Source of the DNA: Fimenecus sp045631225
GTDB taxonomy: Bacteria > Bacillota > Clostridia > Oscillospirales > Acutalibacteraceae
Direction: 5' to 3'
DNA length: 11,987 nucleotides
Assembly: GCA_045631225.1 (NCBI GenBank)
Contig: JAZQUG010000017.1
Location: forward strand, 1 to 11,987
In this document: one piece after another, positions 1-7,007 of the stretch
Numbering within the stretch: the stretch's first letter is position 1
How the letters are laid out: every line of letters starts with the position of its first letter
Translations under genes and position numbers: made by a program
The notes under the pieces: generated by a model
Database searches by the model: none
The model's input: only the letters and a program-made list of their open reading frames with translations
Told to the model about the DNA's origin: nothing

Positions 1-1527
1 GATGATTCCATACACTGCTCCGTACATTTCAAATGAACGCTCTGTTATTACTGCTATTACACTCTTTTCGCTGTTTGTCACAGAACGGATTTTGCTATCA
101 AGTCTCTCTGCATAGCTCCTGAACTCTCCGAATGTGAGCTCTTTGTCAGCTACCTTAAGACATACCTTCTCCGCATTCTTTTCTGCCTGTGCTTCAAACA
201 GACTGTAGATTGTTGCTCCTTCAAGTACTTCGTATGTGTATGTTGTTTCGTTGAATTCGTTTACTATCTTTTCTTTTTCTGTTGCAGAAATCATTTCGAT
301 TTCACAAATATTTTTATCCGGATTATTAAGACTGTTCTCCATCAAAGCAACTATTGATTTCAACATAATCTGGATTTCTTGTTCCTTAAAACACGTTGTT
401 CTATAACGAATTTTAAAATTATAATTAGTTTCATCAAAAGTTTGAATATGCATCTCTATTGGAACAGAAAGTGCATTTCCATATGGAACTTTTACTTTAT
501 AATCATCATTTTGAGGAAGCTCCTGAAAATCAAATACTATATCAAAGAGTTGAGTTGTCTCAATGTTATTTTCTGTAAGAAGCTTTTTGATATCATGCTG
601 TGTAAAGCTTTGATGTCTTAACAGATTCATTTGTGAATCTTCTATTTTTTTAGCATTAAAAATGAAGGACTCATTCTTCACATTTATCACAAGAGGCACT
701 AAATGCATATATAAACCAATCGTATTAAGCTCATCAGCAGTTGTACGATTGAATATCGGTACACCTATCGTAAAATTCTCTACACCAAAGCTTTTGTAAA
801 GATATATCGAATTTACTGTATTGAAAAAAGAGGCAGCTGTGATTTCTTTTTCATAGCAAAAGGCTTTAATTCTACCGATAAGTTCTGCCGGTATGGCATA
901 ATTCATCTCACTTGATGAAAAATCAAGTGCATTTTCCGGTGCAGAGAAAATCTGGCACTGTGGATTATTTGAAAATTCTTTTAACCAGAAATCTTTCGAT
1001 TTTGCATATCGACGAGAATTCTTATATTTTTCTTCTTTCTCTATATAGTCAGCATATTTTTGAATAACCGGTGCAAAATTCTCATCTTTCAGGAGATTGT
1101 TTATGTGTTCAGCCATAACAAGAACACTGTAACCATCAACAACAATATGATGAGCATTAATCATAATACCTGATGTAGTTGGTGTCTGGAAAACAGCACA
1201 ATCAACCAAAAGACCATAACGGTCAGTAGGCTCATTAAGAAAATCCTGAGCCTTTCTCATAAGTTCTTCTTCAGTTTCCACCTGCCAGAAACGATAATTT
1301 ATGAATTCGTGTTCCTTAACATCTGCAACAACACCATCTTCTGTTTCCACAAGCTTTACACGAAGGCTGTCATGAATTTCAACGAGTTTATTATACGCTT
1401 TGTTTATCTGTTCATAAGAATATACTTTAGGAAAAGTCTGCATAACACCCTGGTTCCATATCTGTTCGTCCAGAGTGAAATTCTTATTATAGAAATTCAT
1501 TTGTGAAGATGTTAATTTAAACTTCAT
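1..1527 (-). CDS. Nonribosomal peptide synthetase, N-terminal part (condensation + start of adenylation domain), cut by window edge
   Basis: The frame is open from an ATG at 1527 to the left edge, giving 509 residues with no stop. Residues about 1-410 are a condensation domain: a C1-like motif (LTSSQMNFY, 6-13), a C2-like motif (HDSLR, 52-56), the catalytic HHxxxDG motif as HHIVVDG at 126-132 (catalytic His127, DNA 1132-1152), and a C5-like segment (NTIGLYMHLVPL, 268-279). Residues from about 440 begin an adenylation domain, with core A1 as LTFGEF (464-469) and the helix before core A2 (ERSFEMYGAVYGII, 496-509); the substrate-code residues are outside the window. SD AAGGAGC (1536-1542) lies 8 nt before the ATG. 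A condensation domain at the very N-terminus, with no preceding A-T module, is typical of starter C domains that acylate the first amino acid. The divergent acyl ligase and ACP fit that role. NRPS identity is very secure; lipo-initiation is an inference. Confidence 0.93.
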   Translation of the reverse strand, partial: MKFKLTSSQMNFYNKNFTLDEQIWNQGVMQTFPKVYSYEQINKAYNKLVEIHDSLRVKLVETEDGVVADVKEHEFINYRFWQVETEEELMRKAQDFLNEPTDRYGLLVDCAVFQTPTTSGIMINAHHIVVDGYSVLVMAEHINNLLKDENFAPVIQKYADYIEKEEKYKNSRRYAKSKDFWLKEFSNNPQCQIFSAPENALDFSSSEMNYAIPAELIGRIKAFCYEKEITAASFFNTVNSIYLYKSFGVENFTIGVPIFNRTTADELNTIGLYMHLVPLVINVKNESFIFNAKKIEDSQMNLLRHQSFTQHDIKKLLTENNIETTQLFDIVFDFQELPQNDDYKVKVPYGNALSVPIEMHIQTFDETNYNFKIRYRTTCFKEQEIQIMLKSIVALMENSLNNPDKNICEIEMISATEKEKIVNEFNETTYTYEVLEGATIYSLFEAQAEKNAEKVCLKVADKELTFGEFRSYAERLDSKIRSVTNSEKSVIAVITERSFEMYGAVYGII

Positions 1528-1576
1528 TTTTATATGCTCCTTAGGTAATGTTTTAGTGAACACAATTACCCTATTT

Positions 1577-1601
1577 TAATTAAATATATATGATTTAATT
1601 A
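1577..1601. promoter_or_regulatory. Inverted repeat over the -10/start site of the NRPS promoter (possible operator)
   Basis: TAATTAAAT (1577-1585) and ATTTAATTA (1593-1601) are perfect 9-bp arms separated by 7 nt. The right arm overlaps the -10 box and the centre lies at the expected transcription start, a usual place for a repressor site. The sequence is entirely A/T within the arms, so chance is a real alternative. No regulator gene is visible in the window. Confidence 0.35.
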
Positions 1602-1626
1602 TATCTTTTTTTATATGTAAAGTCAA
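1598..1626 (-). promoter_or_regulatory. Promoter of the NRPS gene
   Basis: Read on the minus strand: -35 TTGACT (1621-1626), 17-nt spacer, -10 TATAAT (1598-1603). This is nearly consensus for the housekeeping sigma factor. The predicted start near 1591 gives a leader of roughly 60 nt to the NRPS ATG. Confidence 0.75.
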
Positions 1627-1682
1627 TATTTTCACTCCACAATACACTGCCAATTACTGCTATTGAAGCATAAGCAAACCGC

Positions 1683-1711
1683 TTGTTTTTTTCAAAATAA
1701 TATGATATAAT
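1683..1711 (+). promoter_or_regulatory. Promoter of the acyl ligase-ACP operon
   Basis: An extended -10, TGA-TATAAT (1703-1711), is preceded at 17 nt by a weak -35, TTGTTT (1683-1688). The extended TGn element can compensate for the poor -35. The start would be near 1718, about 38 nt before the ATG at 1756. A short inverted repeat, CAATAA-N3-TTATTG (1716-1730), lies at the predicted start. Confidence 0.6.
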
Positions 1712-1755
1712 TATTCAATAAAAATTATTGTTTTTACGAAGAGGTGATTTGAACT

Positions 1756-3471
1756 ATGAAAAGAGAAAGGAATATCTGGAGTGACAACCACTCACCTGAA
1801 AATTTCAGACCTGAATATCCTGAATTTTCAATGGTCTCACTTCTTAAAGAAACAGCAGACAAATATCCCGATTATTATGCATTGAATTTTCAGAACAAGA
1901 AAATCACTTTTGCCCAGATGATTGAAGAGATTGAGCTTGTTGCACAATCTCTTCTTGCAAGTGGCGTAAAAAAAGGTGACTTTGTTTCTGTTGTTGCACC
2001 AAACACCCCACAAGCATTGATTTCAGTTTATGCAATCAACAGAATGGGTGCTGTTGCGAATATGATTCACCCATTACTTTCTGCAAATGAGATAAAAAAA
2101 TTCGTTGAGCACGTTGACAGTAAAGCGGTTATAACTTTCGATATGCTTTACCCTAAACTTTCAGAAATCACTTGGGGAACAACAACAAAGCCCGTTATTG
2201 TTCTTGCAAGAATCGCCGATGCTCTTCCGATATATTTAAAGCCTTTATATTTATTAAAAAACAAAGTTGAAATCAGTCCTAATCCAAATCACAATGTTAT
2301 CTACTGGAATGATTTTCTTAAAAGAGGTAAACAGAGAAAAGAGCCATTACCTGTTGACGACGGAAAAGGTGACGATATTGCTGCAATTCTTTACAGCGGA
2401 GGTACAACAGGAATTCCTAAAGGTGTTATGATTCACAATCGTGCATTTAACTGCATGGCTGTTCAGGCAGAGGAAATCAAGCGTGATAACACAAAAGATG
2501 CTGCAGGTAAGAAAGCCCTCGCACTTATGCCCGTTTTTCACGGTTTCGGTCTTGCTATGTGTATGCATGTAATGCTCTATTTCGGTATGCAGGTTTTCCT
2601 TGTTCCTAAATTCGATTTTAAAGCTTGTACAAAGCTTATTTTCAAGAACAAAATTAATCACGTTTATGCTGTACCTGCATTATTTGAAGCGTTTTCACGA
2701 AGCGAAGAAATTGAAAAACGCGATTTATCTTTCCTTGAAATGGTAGCTTTTTCAGGTGATAAATGTAGTGACAAGCTTCATAACAGAATGAACAGATACC
2801 TCAAAAAAGGTGGTTCAAGCGAACAAATGACAGAGGCTTATGGCCTTACGGAATGTTTGTCAGCAGCGTGTATCAGCCCCTTCTTTGCACATAAGCAAGG
2901 TAGTACAGGTCTTCCACTTCCTGACAATAAAATTAAAATCTGCAAGGTCGGAACACACGAAGAAGTTCCTCGTGGCGAAGATGGTGAAATCTGCATAACC
3001 GGTCCTACACTTATGAAGGGTTATTATAAAAACGAAGCAGAAACAAAAATTGCTTTACAGCAACACGATGATGGTTTAACCTGGTTACATACAGGCGACC
3101 TTGGTTGTATGGATGAAGACGGATACCTGTGGTATCGTCAAAGACATTGTAAAATGATTATCACATCAGGTTACAATATCTATCCATCACAGATTGAAGA
3201 GGTTATCAATGGGTGTAACGGTGTTACAGTCAGTTGTGTTGTAGGTATAGAGGACAGAAGTGTGGGACAACGTGTTGTTGCAGTTGTTCAGCCTACAAGT
3301 ATGGATGCTGACCTTGAATCACTTCGCAAAAGAATACTTGAGGAATGCAAAAAGAATGTTGCGGAATATGCAATGCCAAGAGAAGTTGTATTCAGAGAAG
3401 AAATTCCAAGAACAGCAATGGGCAAGGTTAATTTTAAAGCATTAACCGCTGAAATGAATAATAAGGAATGA
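1756..3471 (+). CDS. AMP-dependent acyl ligase (fatty acyl-AMP/acyl-CoA synthetase family), probably loads the adjacent ACP
   Basis: This 571-residue ANL-superfamily enzyme adenylates a carboxylic acid with ATP and passes the acyl group to a thiol. Core motifs are all present: P-loop YSGGTTGIPKG (213-223), YGLTE (362-366), HTGDLG with the ribose-binding Asp448 (445-450), the hinge region from Arg461 through GYNIYPSQIEE (472-482), and the C-terminal PRTAMGK with the catalytic lysine Lys557. There is no fused carrier or condensation domain. SD AGGTGA (1742-1747) supports the ATG at 1756. The ACP gene follows after 4 nt and an NRPS gene is divergent, so the likely acceptor is the phosphopantetheine arm of that ACP rather than free CoA; this is inferred from context. 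Acyl-CoA formation for general fatty acid use remains possible. The acyl chain cannot be read from the sequence. Confidence 0.9.
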   Translation: MKRERNIWSDNHSPENFRPEYPEFSMVSLLKETADKYPDYYALNFQNKKITFAQMIEEIELVAQSLLASGVKKGDFVSVVAPNTPQALISVYAINRMGAVANMIHPLLSANEIKKFVEHVDSKAVITFDMLYPKLSEITWGTTTKPVIVLARIADALPIYLKPLYLLKNKVEISPNPNHNVIYWNDFLKRGKQRKEPLPVDDGKGDDIAAILYSGGTTGIPKGVMIHNRAFNCMAVQAEEIKRDNTKDAAGKKALALMPVFHGFGLAMCMHVMLYFGMQVFLVPKFDFKACTKLIFKNKINHVYAVPALFEAFSRSEEIEKRDLSFLEMVAFSGDKCSDKLHNRMNRYLKKGGSSEQMTEAYGLTECLSAACISPFFAHKQGSTGLPLPDNKIKICKVGTHEEVPRGEDGEICITGPTLMKGYYKNEAETKIALQQHDDGLTWLHTGDLGCMDEDGYLWYRQRHCKMIITSGYNIYPSQIEEVINGCNGVTVSCVVGIEDRSVGQRVVAVVQPTSMDADLESLRKRILEECKKNVAEYAMPREVVFREEIPRTAMGKVNFKALTAEMNNKE

Positions 3472-3475
3472 TATT

Positions 3476-3703
3476 ATGATTAAAAGAATAGAAAAAGTCT
3501 TTTCAGAAGTTACAGGTAAGGATGACCTTAATTTTACAGAAAAAACAAGACTTGATAAGAACTTTGAATTCACATCATTAAGCTTTATTCAGCTTATTTG
3601 CGGTCTTGAGGATGAATTTGACATTGATATTCCAAACTCAACTGTAAAAAAGATTAAAACAGTAGGGGATATTGTAAAATTTCTTGAAAAGAACATAGAT
3701 TGA
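3476..3703 (+). CDS. Stand-alone acyl carrier protein
   Basis: A 75-residue protein of the usual ACP length and helical pattern. The phosphopantetheine attachment site is most likely Ser34 in FTSLSF (32-37), followed by the conserved second-helix segment GLEDEFDIDIP (43-53) and a C-terminal helix (TVGDIVKFLEKN). The canonical Asp before the serine (DSL) is Thr here (TSL), an unusual substitution for a carrier protein. The start is set by SD AAGGAA (3463-3468), which overlaps the end of the ligase gene; the ligase stop is only 4 nt away, so the two are translationally coupled. The likely role is to receive an acyl group from the ligase and present it to the starter condensation domain of the divergent NRPS. 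No phosphopantetheinyl transferase is seen in the window. Confidence 0.88.
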   Translation: MIKRIEKVFSEVTGKDDLNFTEKTRLDKNFEFTSLSFIQLICGLEDEFDIDIPNSTVKKIKTVGDIVKFLEKNID

Positions 3704-3707
3704 TTTC

Positions 3708-3740
3708 AAAAGACAGTTGTTAAACACAACTGTCTTTTTT
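3708..3740 (+). terminator. Intrinsic terminator of the acyl ligase-ACP operon
   Basis: A perfect 13-bp stem (AAAAGACAGTTGT, 3708-3720, with ACAACTGTCTTTT, 3726-3738) closes a 5-nt loop and ends in a run of six T (3735-3740). It lies 5 nt after the ACP stop codon and separates the biosynthetic operon from sahH. Confidence 0.92.
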
Positions 3741-3762
3741 CAACCACTAAAAACTATCATTG

Positions 3763-3791
3763 TTGATTTTTTATGCACATTGTGGTATTAT
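3763..3791 (+). promoter_or_regulatory. Promoter of the sahH operon
   Basis: -35 TTGATT (3763-3768), 17-nt spacer, -10 TATTAT (3786-3791) with an extended TG element (3783-3784). The start would fall near 3798, inside the palindrome at 3790-3812, leaving a leader of only about 28 nt before the ATG. Confidence 0.7.
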
Positions 3792-3812
3792 GAATTATTA
3801 TAAATAATTCAT
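3790..3812. promoter_or_regulatory. 23-bp palindrome between sahH promoter and SD (possible operator or mRNA hairpin)
   Basis: ATGAATTATT (3790-3799) and AATAATTCAT (3803-3812) are perfect 10-bp arms around ATA. The left end touches the -10 box and the right end abuts the SD GGAG (3814-3817) of sahH. The position suits a repressor site; transcripts starting upstream of it would also form a weak hairpin next to the SD. It is too short to be a known SAM or SAH riboswitch. Confidence 0.5.
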
Positions 3813-3825
3813 TGGAGTAATCAAA

Positions 3826-5070
3826 ATGAGTATCGTGAGAAATATTGACCTTTATGAATCAGGTCAACAAAAAATCGATTGGGTAAAGGCTCATATGCCT
3901 GTACTTCGCAGTATTGAAAAGGATTTCAGTGAAACAAAGCCTTTCGCAGGTAAAAAAGTTGCACTTTCAATTCATCTTGAAGCAAAAACTGCATATCTTT
4001 GTACTGTACTTGCAGCAGGTGGTGCAGAAATGTATGTTACCGGGTCAAATCCTCTTTCAACACAGGATGATGTTGCAGCAGCATTAGCACATAACGGTCT
4101 TAATGTTTTTGCTTGGTACAATGCAACAGGCGAAGAATATATGGAGCATCTTCGTTGTGTAATTAAAGCAGGTCCTGACATTATCATAGATGACGGCGGA
4201 GACCTTGTTAACCTTATTCATAACGAATATCCTGAACTTTTACCTAATGTTTTGGGCGGTTGTGAAGAAACAACAACAGGCATTATCCGTCTTGTTTCAA
4301 TGCATAATGACGGTCAGCTTAAATTTCCTATGATTGCTGTAAATAATGCAAAATGCAAATATCTCTTTGATAATCGTTACGGCACAGGTCAGTCTGTATG
4401 GGACGGAATTAATCGTACAACAAACCTTATTGTCGCAGGCAAAAAGGTTGTTGTTGCAGGTTACGGATGGTGCGGTAAAGGTGTTGCGATGCGTGCAAAC
4501 GCTCTTGGTGCACAGGTAATTGTTACAGAAATTGATCCGATTAAGGCTATGGAAGCGAGAATGGATGGCTTCTCTGTAATGGAAATGACTGAAGCAGCAA
4601 AAGAAGGTGACTTCTTTGTTACAGTTACAGGCTGTAAAGATGTTATTACAGAAAAAGTGTTTAAAAATATGAAAGACGGTGCTATTTGTTGTAATGCAGG
4701 TCACTTCAACGTAGAAATCAATCTTCCTGACCTTGAAAAGATGGCAGTCGAAATCAAGCCACAGAGAAACAATATTTTAGGCTATGTGCTCCCTGACGGA
4801 AGAACAATCAGCATTATTGCAGAAGGCAGACTTGTAAACCTTGCAGCAGGTGACGGTCATCCGGCAGAAATTATGGATATGAGCTTCTCAATTCAGGCTC
4901 TTTGTGCTGAACACATCGTTAAAAGCAACGGAAATTTACCTATAGGCGTAGTTGATGTTCCTGAAGAAATTGATAAAAAAGTTGCTTTAAGAAAGCTTAA
5001 TAGCTGGGGAACAGAAATCGATAAACTCACAAGCGAACAGGAAAAATATATTAACAGTTGGAACGTGTAA
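3826..5070 (+). CDS. ahcY: S-adenosylhomocysteine hydrolase family protein (SAH or SIH hydrolase)
   Basis: A 414-residue NAD-dependent hydrolase that splits S-adenosylhomocysteine to adenosine and homocysteine, clearing the methyltransferase by-product in the cytoplasm. Landmarks in order: LSIHLEAKTA with His50; IIDDGGDL (120-127); EETTTG (147-152); KYLFDNRYGTGQS with the active-site Lys178 and Asp182; the Rossmann loop GYGWCGKG (212-219) followed by acidic Glu235/Asp237 for the NAD ribose; AGHFNVE with His293; and AAGDGHP (340-346). The HLEAKTA and GYGWCGKG forms and the length near 410 match the Thermotoga/archaeal branch rather than the longer eukaryotic type. One archaeal member of that branch (Methanocaldococcus) prefers S-inosylhomocysteine, so the nucleoside is not certain. 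SD GGAG (3814-3817). The next gene starts 1 nt after this stop. Confidence 0.9.
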   Translation: MSIVRNIDLYESGQQKIDWVKAHMPVLRSIEKDFSETKPFAGKKVALSIHLEAKTAYLCTVLAAGGAEMYVTGSNPLSTQDDVAAALAHNGLNVFAWYNATGEEYMEHLRCVIKAGPDIIIDDGGDLVNLIHNEYPELLPNVLGGCEETTTGIIRLVSMHNDGQLKFPMIAVNNAKCKYLFDNRYGTGQSVWDGINRTTNLIVAGKKVVVAGYGWCGKGVAMRANALGAQVIVTEIDPIKAMEARMDGFSVMEMTEAAKEGDFFVTVTGCKDVITEKVFKNMKDGAICCNAGHFNVEINLPDLEKMAVEIKPQRNNILGYVLPDGRTISIIAEGRLVNLAAGDGHPAEIMDMSFSIQALCAEHIVKSNGNLPIGVVDVPEEIDKKVALRKLNSWGTEIDKLTSEQEKYINSWNV

Positions 5071-5071
5071 A

Positions 5072-6022
5072 ATGTCAGATAACAAATTCAGATTTTTAAA
5101 TGAAGAATGTCTTGTTTGTAACAATAGTTTCAAAGAAGACGACGATATTGTAGTATGTCCACATTGTGGAACACCTCATCATCGGGAATGTTATAAAGAA
5201 AACACAAAATGTGCAAACTTGGAAAAGCACAGCGAAGATTTCCGTTGGGAGCCTACTTTTGTACCTTTTGAAGAAACAAAAGAACCAACAGAAGATGAGG
5301 TTAAGATTCCGTTCAGTCAATCAATTAACCTTGATGACTTACCGCCGGATATCCCACTTTCAAAATTTCAGGATACACTTTTTTCAACCTTTCCAAAAGA
5401 ACTTGAAGAAAATGTTAAAACAGAAGATGTGGCAGTTTTTGTTCGTCTCGAATCTCCAAAATACATCAAAAAATTCCAACAGATTCAAGACAGAAAACTT
5501 ACATGGAACTGGGCTGCCTTTTTCTTCGCTCCGTATTGGTTCTTCTATAGAAAATTACACAAATTAGGTGTTGCTTTTCTTGCAATATTTATTTTGCTTT
5601 CATCTATGAGTTTTCTGCCTCCTGCAATGAAGCTCAACGAAACAATCTATGAGTTTGAAACACAGGCTCAGGAACTTATGGAAGATGAAAAAACAGAAGA
5701 AGAATATGAAACTGCAGTGATGGACTTATACAAATCCAATTACGAAAAAATCAGTAAAAACAAAACAGGTATTATTATTTTTGCAGTTCAAAGTATAGGA
5801 AATTTTGCAATTTCTGTTTTTATTGGACTTAATGCTAACAAATGGTATTATAAGCATACACTTTCAAAGGTGAAAATTATCTCGCAAGAAAAAGAAGCCG
5901 ACAAACGCAGAGAAAAACTTTTCCTTGCTGGTGGTGTTGCTTACGGAGCAGCCTTTCTTGCTCTTCTTGCTGAAAAAGCAGTATTTCTTGCCTTGGAAAT
6001 GTTGGCAACAACATTTATGTAA
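5072..6022 (+). CDS. Membrane protein with N-terminal prokaryotic RING-like zinc finger and DUF2628-like region, function unknown
   Basis: 316 residues. The N-terminus carries a zinc-finger pattern with Cys13/Cys16, Cys29/Cys32, His36/His37, Cys40 and Cys47, resembling the prokaryotic RING finger family. An acidic linker (about 50-130) follows. Residues 143-183 match the DUF2628 style: an aromatic segment (WNWAAFFFAPYWFFYRK, 145-161) leading into a hydrophobic helix (about 165-184). Then come an acidic helical loop (190-225), a second hydrophobic helix (about 232-253) and a C-terminal hydrophobic stretch (287-315). Three membrane segments are likely, with the finger in the cytoplasm by inference. 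The ATG lies 1 nt after the sahH stop, with only a weak GGA upstream, so translation is probably coupled to sahH. No signal peptide or enzyme motif is seen. The families are recognised; the function is not, and a link to SAH metabolism rests only on gene order. Confidence 0.82.
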   Translation: MSDNKFRFLNEECLVCNNSFKEDDDIVVCPHCGTPHHRECYKENTKCANLEKHSEDFRWEPTFVPFEETKEPTEDEVKIPFSQSINLDDLPPDIPLSKFQDTLFSTFPKELEENVKTEDVAVFVRLESPKYIKKFQQIQDRKLTWNWAAFFFAPYWFFYRKLHKLGVAFLAIFILLSSMSFLPPAMKLNETIYEFETQAQELMEDEKTEEEYETAVMDLYKSNYEKISKNKTGIIIFAVQSIGNFAISVFIGLNANKWYYKHTLSKVKIISQEKEADKRREKLFLAGGVAYGAAFLALLAEKAVFLALEMLATTFM

Positions 6023-6075
6023 TAATAAGCACAAGCATTCATCAAAAAATATTTCCGATTTAAGGAGACATTATT

Positions 6076-6951
6076 ATGAAAATCACAAAAGCCATTATCC
6101 CTGCAGCAGGTCTTGGCACACGAGTACTTCCGGCATCAAAAGCAGTACCAAAGGAAATGCTTAATATCGTTGATAAGCCTGCAATTCAATATCTTGTTGA
6201 AGAGGCAGTAAAATCAGGTATTACAGATATTCTTATCATCACAAATCGTGGCAAAGGTGTTATTGAGGACCATTTTGACCATGCGTATGAGCTTGAGGAT
6301 AAATTGAGTCAGAATCCTGATAAAAAAGAGCTTTACGACTCTGTTCTTGAGTGTTCACAGCTTTGCAACACATATTTTCTTCGACAGAAAGAAACAAAAG
6401 GATTAGGCCACGCTGTACTTTGTGCAAAAAACTTCGTCGGCAACGAGCCTTTTGCAATTCTTTATGGTGATGATGTTTTCATTTCGGAAAATGAACCTGT
6501 TACAAAACAGCTTATAGATGTTTATGAAAAATTTGGCAAAGGCGTTGTTGGTGTAAAACAAGTGCCTGAAAAGGATGTCTGTAAATACTGTTCACTTAAA
6601 GTTGAAGAAATTGAAGACAAAGTGTTCAACTGCACAGATATGATTGAAAAACCAAAACCCGAACAGATTATGTCAAATTATTCAATTTTAGGTCGTGTTG
6701 TTATGCCACCTGAAATTTTTGATATTCTTGAAGTTACTCCAAGAGGTGCAGGAAATGAGCTTCAGCTCACAGATGCTATGAAGACTCTTGCTCAGACAAA
6801 GGGCGTTATTGCTCTTGACTACGATGGTGTACGTTATGATATGGGCAATAAGATGGGTATTATGAAGGCTAACTGTGAAGTTGCTCTCAAACATCCTGAA
6901 ATTGGCGAAGACTTCAAAGCATACATTAAAGAGCTTGCAAAAACATTATAA
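6076..6951 (+). CDS. galU: UTP--glucose-1-phosphate uridylyltransferase
   Basis: 291 residues, the usual length for bacterial GalU/GtaB. It makes UDP-glucose from UTP and glucose-1-phosphate for cell-envelope glycans and galactose metabolism. Motifs visible: the nucleotide-binding AAGLGTRVLPASK (10-22) followed by PKEML (25-29), the KGLGHAV segment (108-114), GDD (131-133) at the metal and sugar-phosphate site, MIEKP (189-193), and YDMGNKMG (254-261). Start choice is firm: SD AAGGAG (6062-6067) lies 8 nt upstream. No convincing promoter is seen in the 53 nt after the preceding gene, so it is probably expressed by read-through from the sahH promoter. A terminator follows directly. Confidence 0.95.
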   Translation: MKITKAIIPAAGLGTRVLPASKAVPKEMLNIVDKPAIQYLVEEAVKSGITDILIITNRGKGVIEDHFDHAYELEDKLSQNPDKKELYDSVLECSQLCNTYFLRQKETKGLGHAVLCAKNFVGNEPFAILYGDDVFISENEPVTKQLIDVYEKFGKGVVGVKQVPEKDVCKYCSLKVEEIEDKVFNCTDMIEKPKPEQIMSNYSILGRVVMPPEIFDILEVTPRGAGNELQLTDAMKTLAQTKGVIALDYDGVRYDMGNKMGIMKANCEVALKHPEIGEDFKAYIKELAKTL

Positions 6952-6966
6952 TTTTACACATAGAAA

Positions 6967-6999
6967 AAGGACTTGTTCATTCGAACAAGTCCTTAATTT
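6967..6999. terminator. Bidirectional intrinsic terminator between convergent galU and dockerin gene
   Basis: A perfect 12-bp stem, AAGGACTTGTTC (6967-6978) with GAACAAGTCCTT (6983-6994), closes a 4-nt loop. On the plus strand it is followed by AATTTTTA; on the minus strand the stem end and the next bases form a T-run (complement of 6964-6968). It lies in the 56-bp gap between the two convergent genes and can serve both. Confidence 0.88.
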
Positions 7000-7007
7000 T
7001 TACTTTA

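Noticed and set aside
379..621. Small plus-strand open frames at 379-621 and 1309-1506
   Set aside because: Both lie antisense to the well-supported NRPS condensation domain, have low-complexity I/F/L/K-rich translations and no SD.
1631..1682. Stretch between the two divergent promoters
   Set aside because: Looked for small RNA, terminator or extra operator; nothing beyond the two promoters and the dyads could be supported.
3741..3825. SAM or SAH riboswitch in front of sahH
   Set aside because: Only 85 nt separate the previous terminator from the ATG and the predicted leader is about 28 nt. There is no pseudoknot-like or multi-helix architecture, only one AT-rich palindrome.
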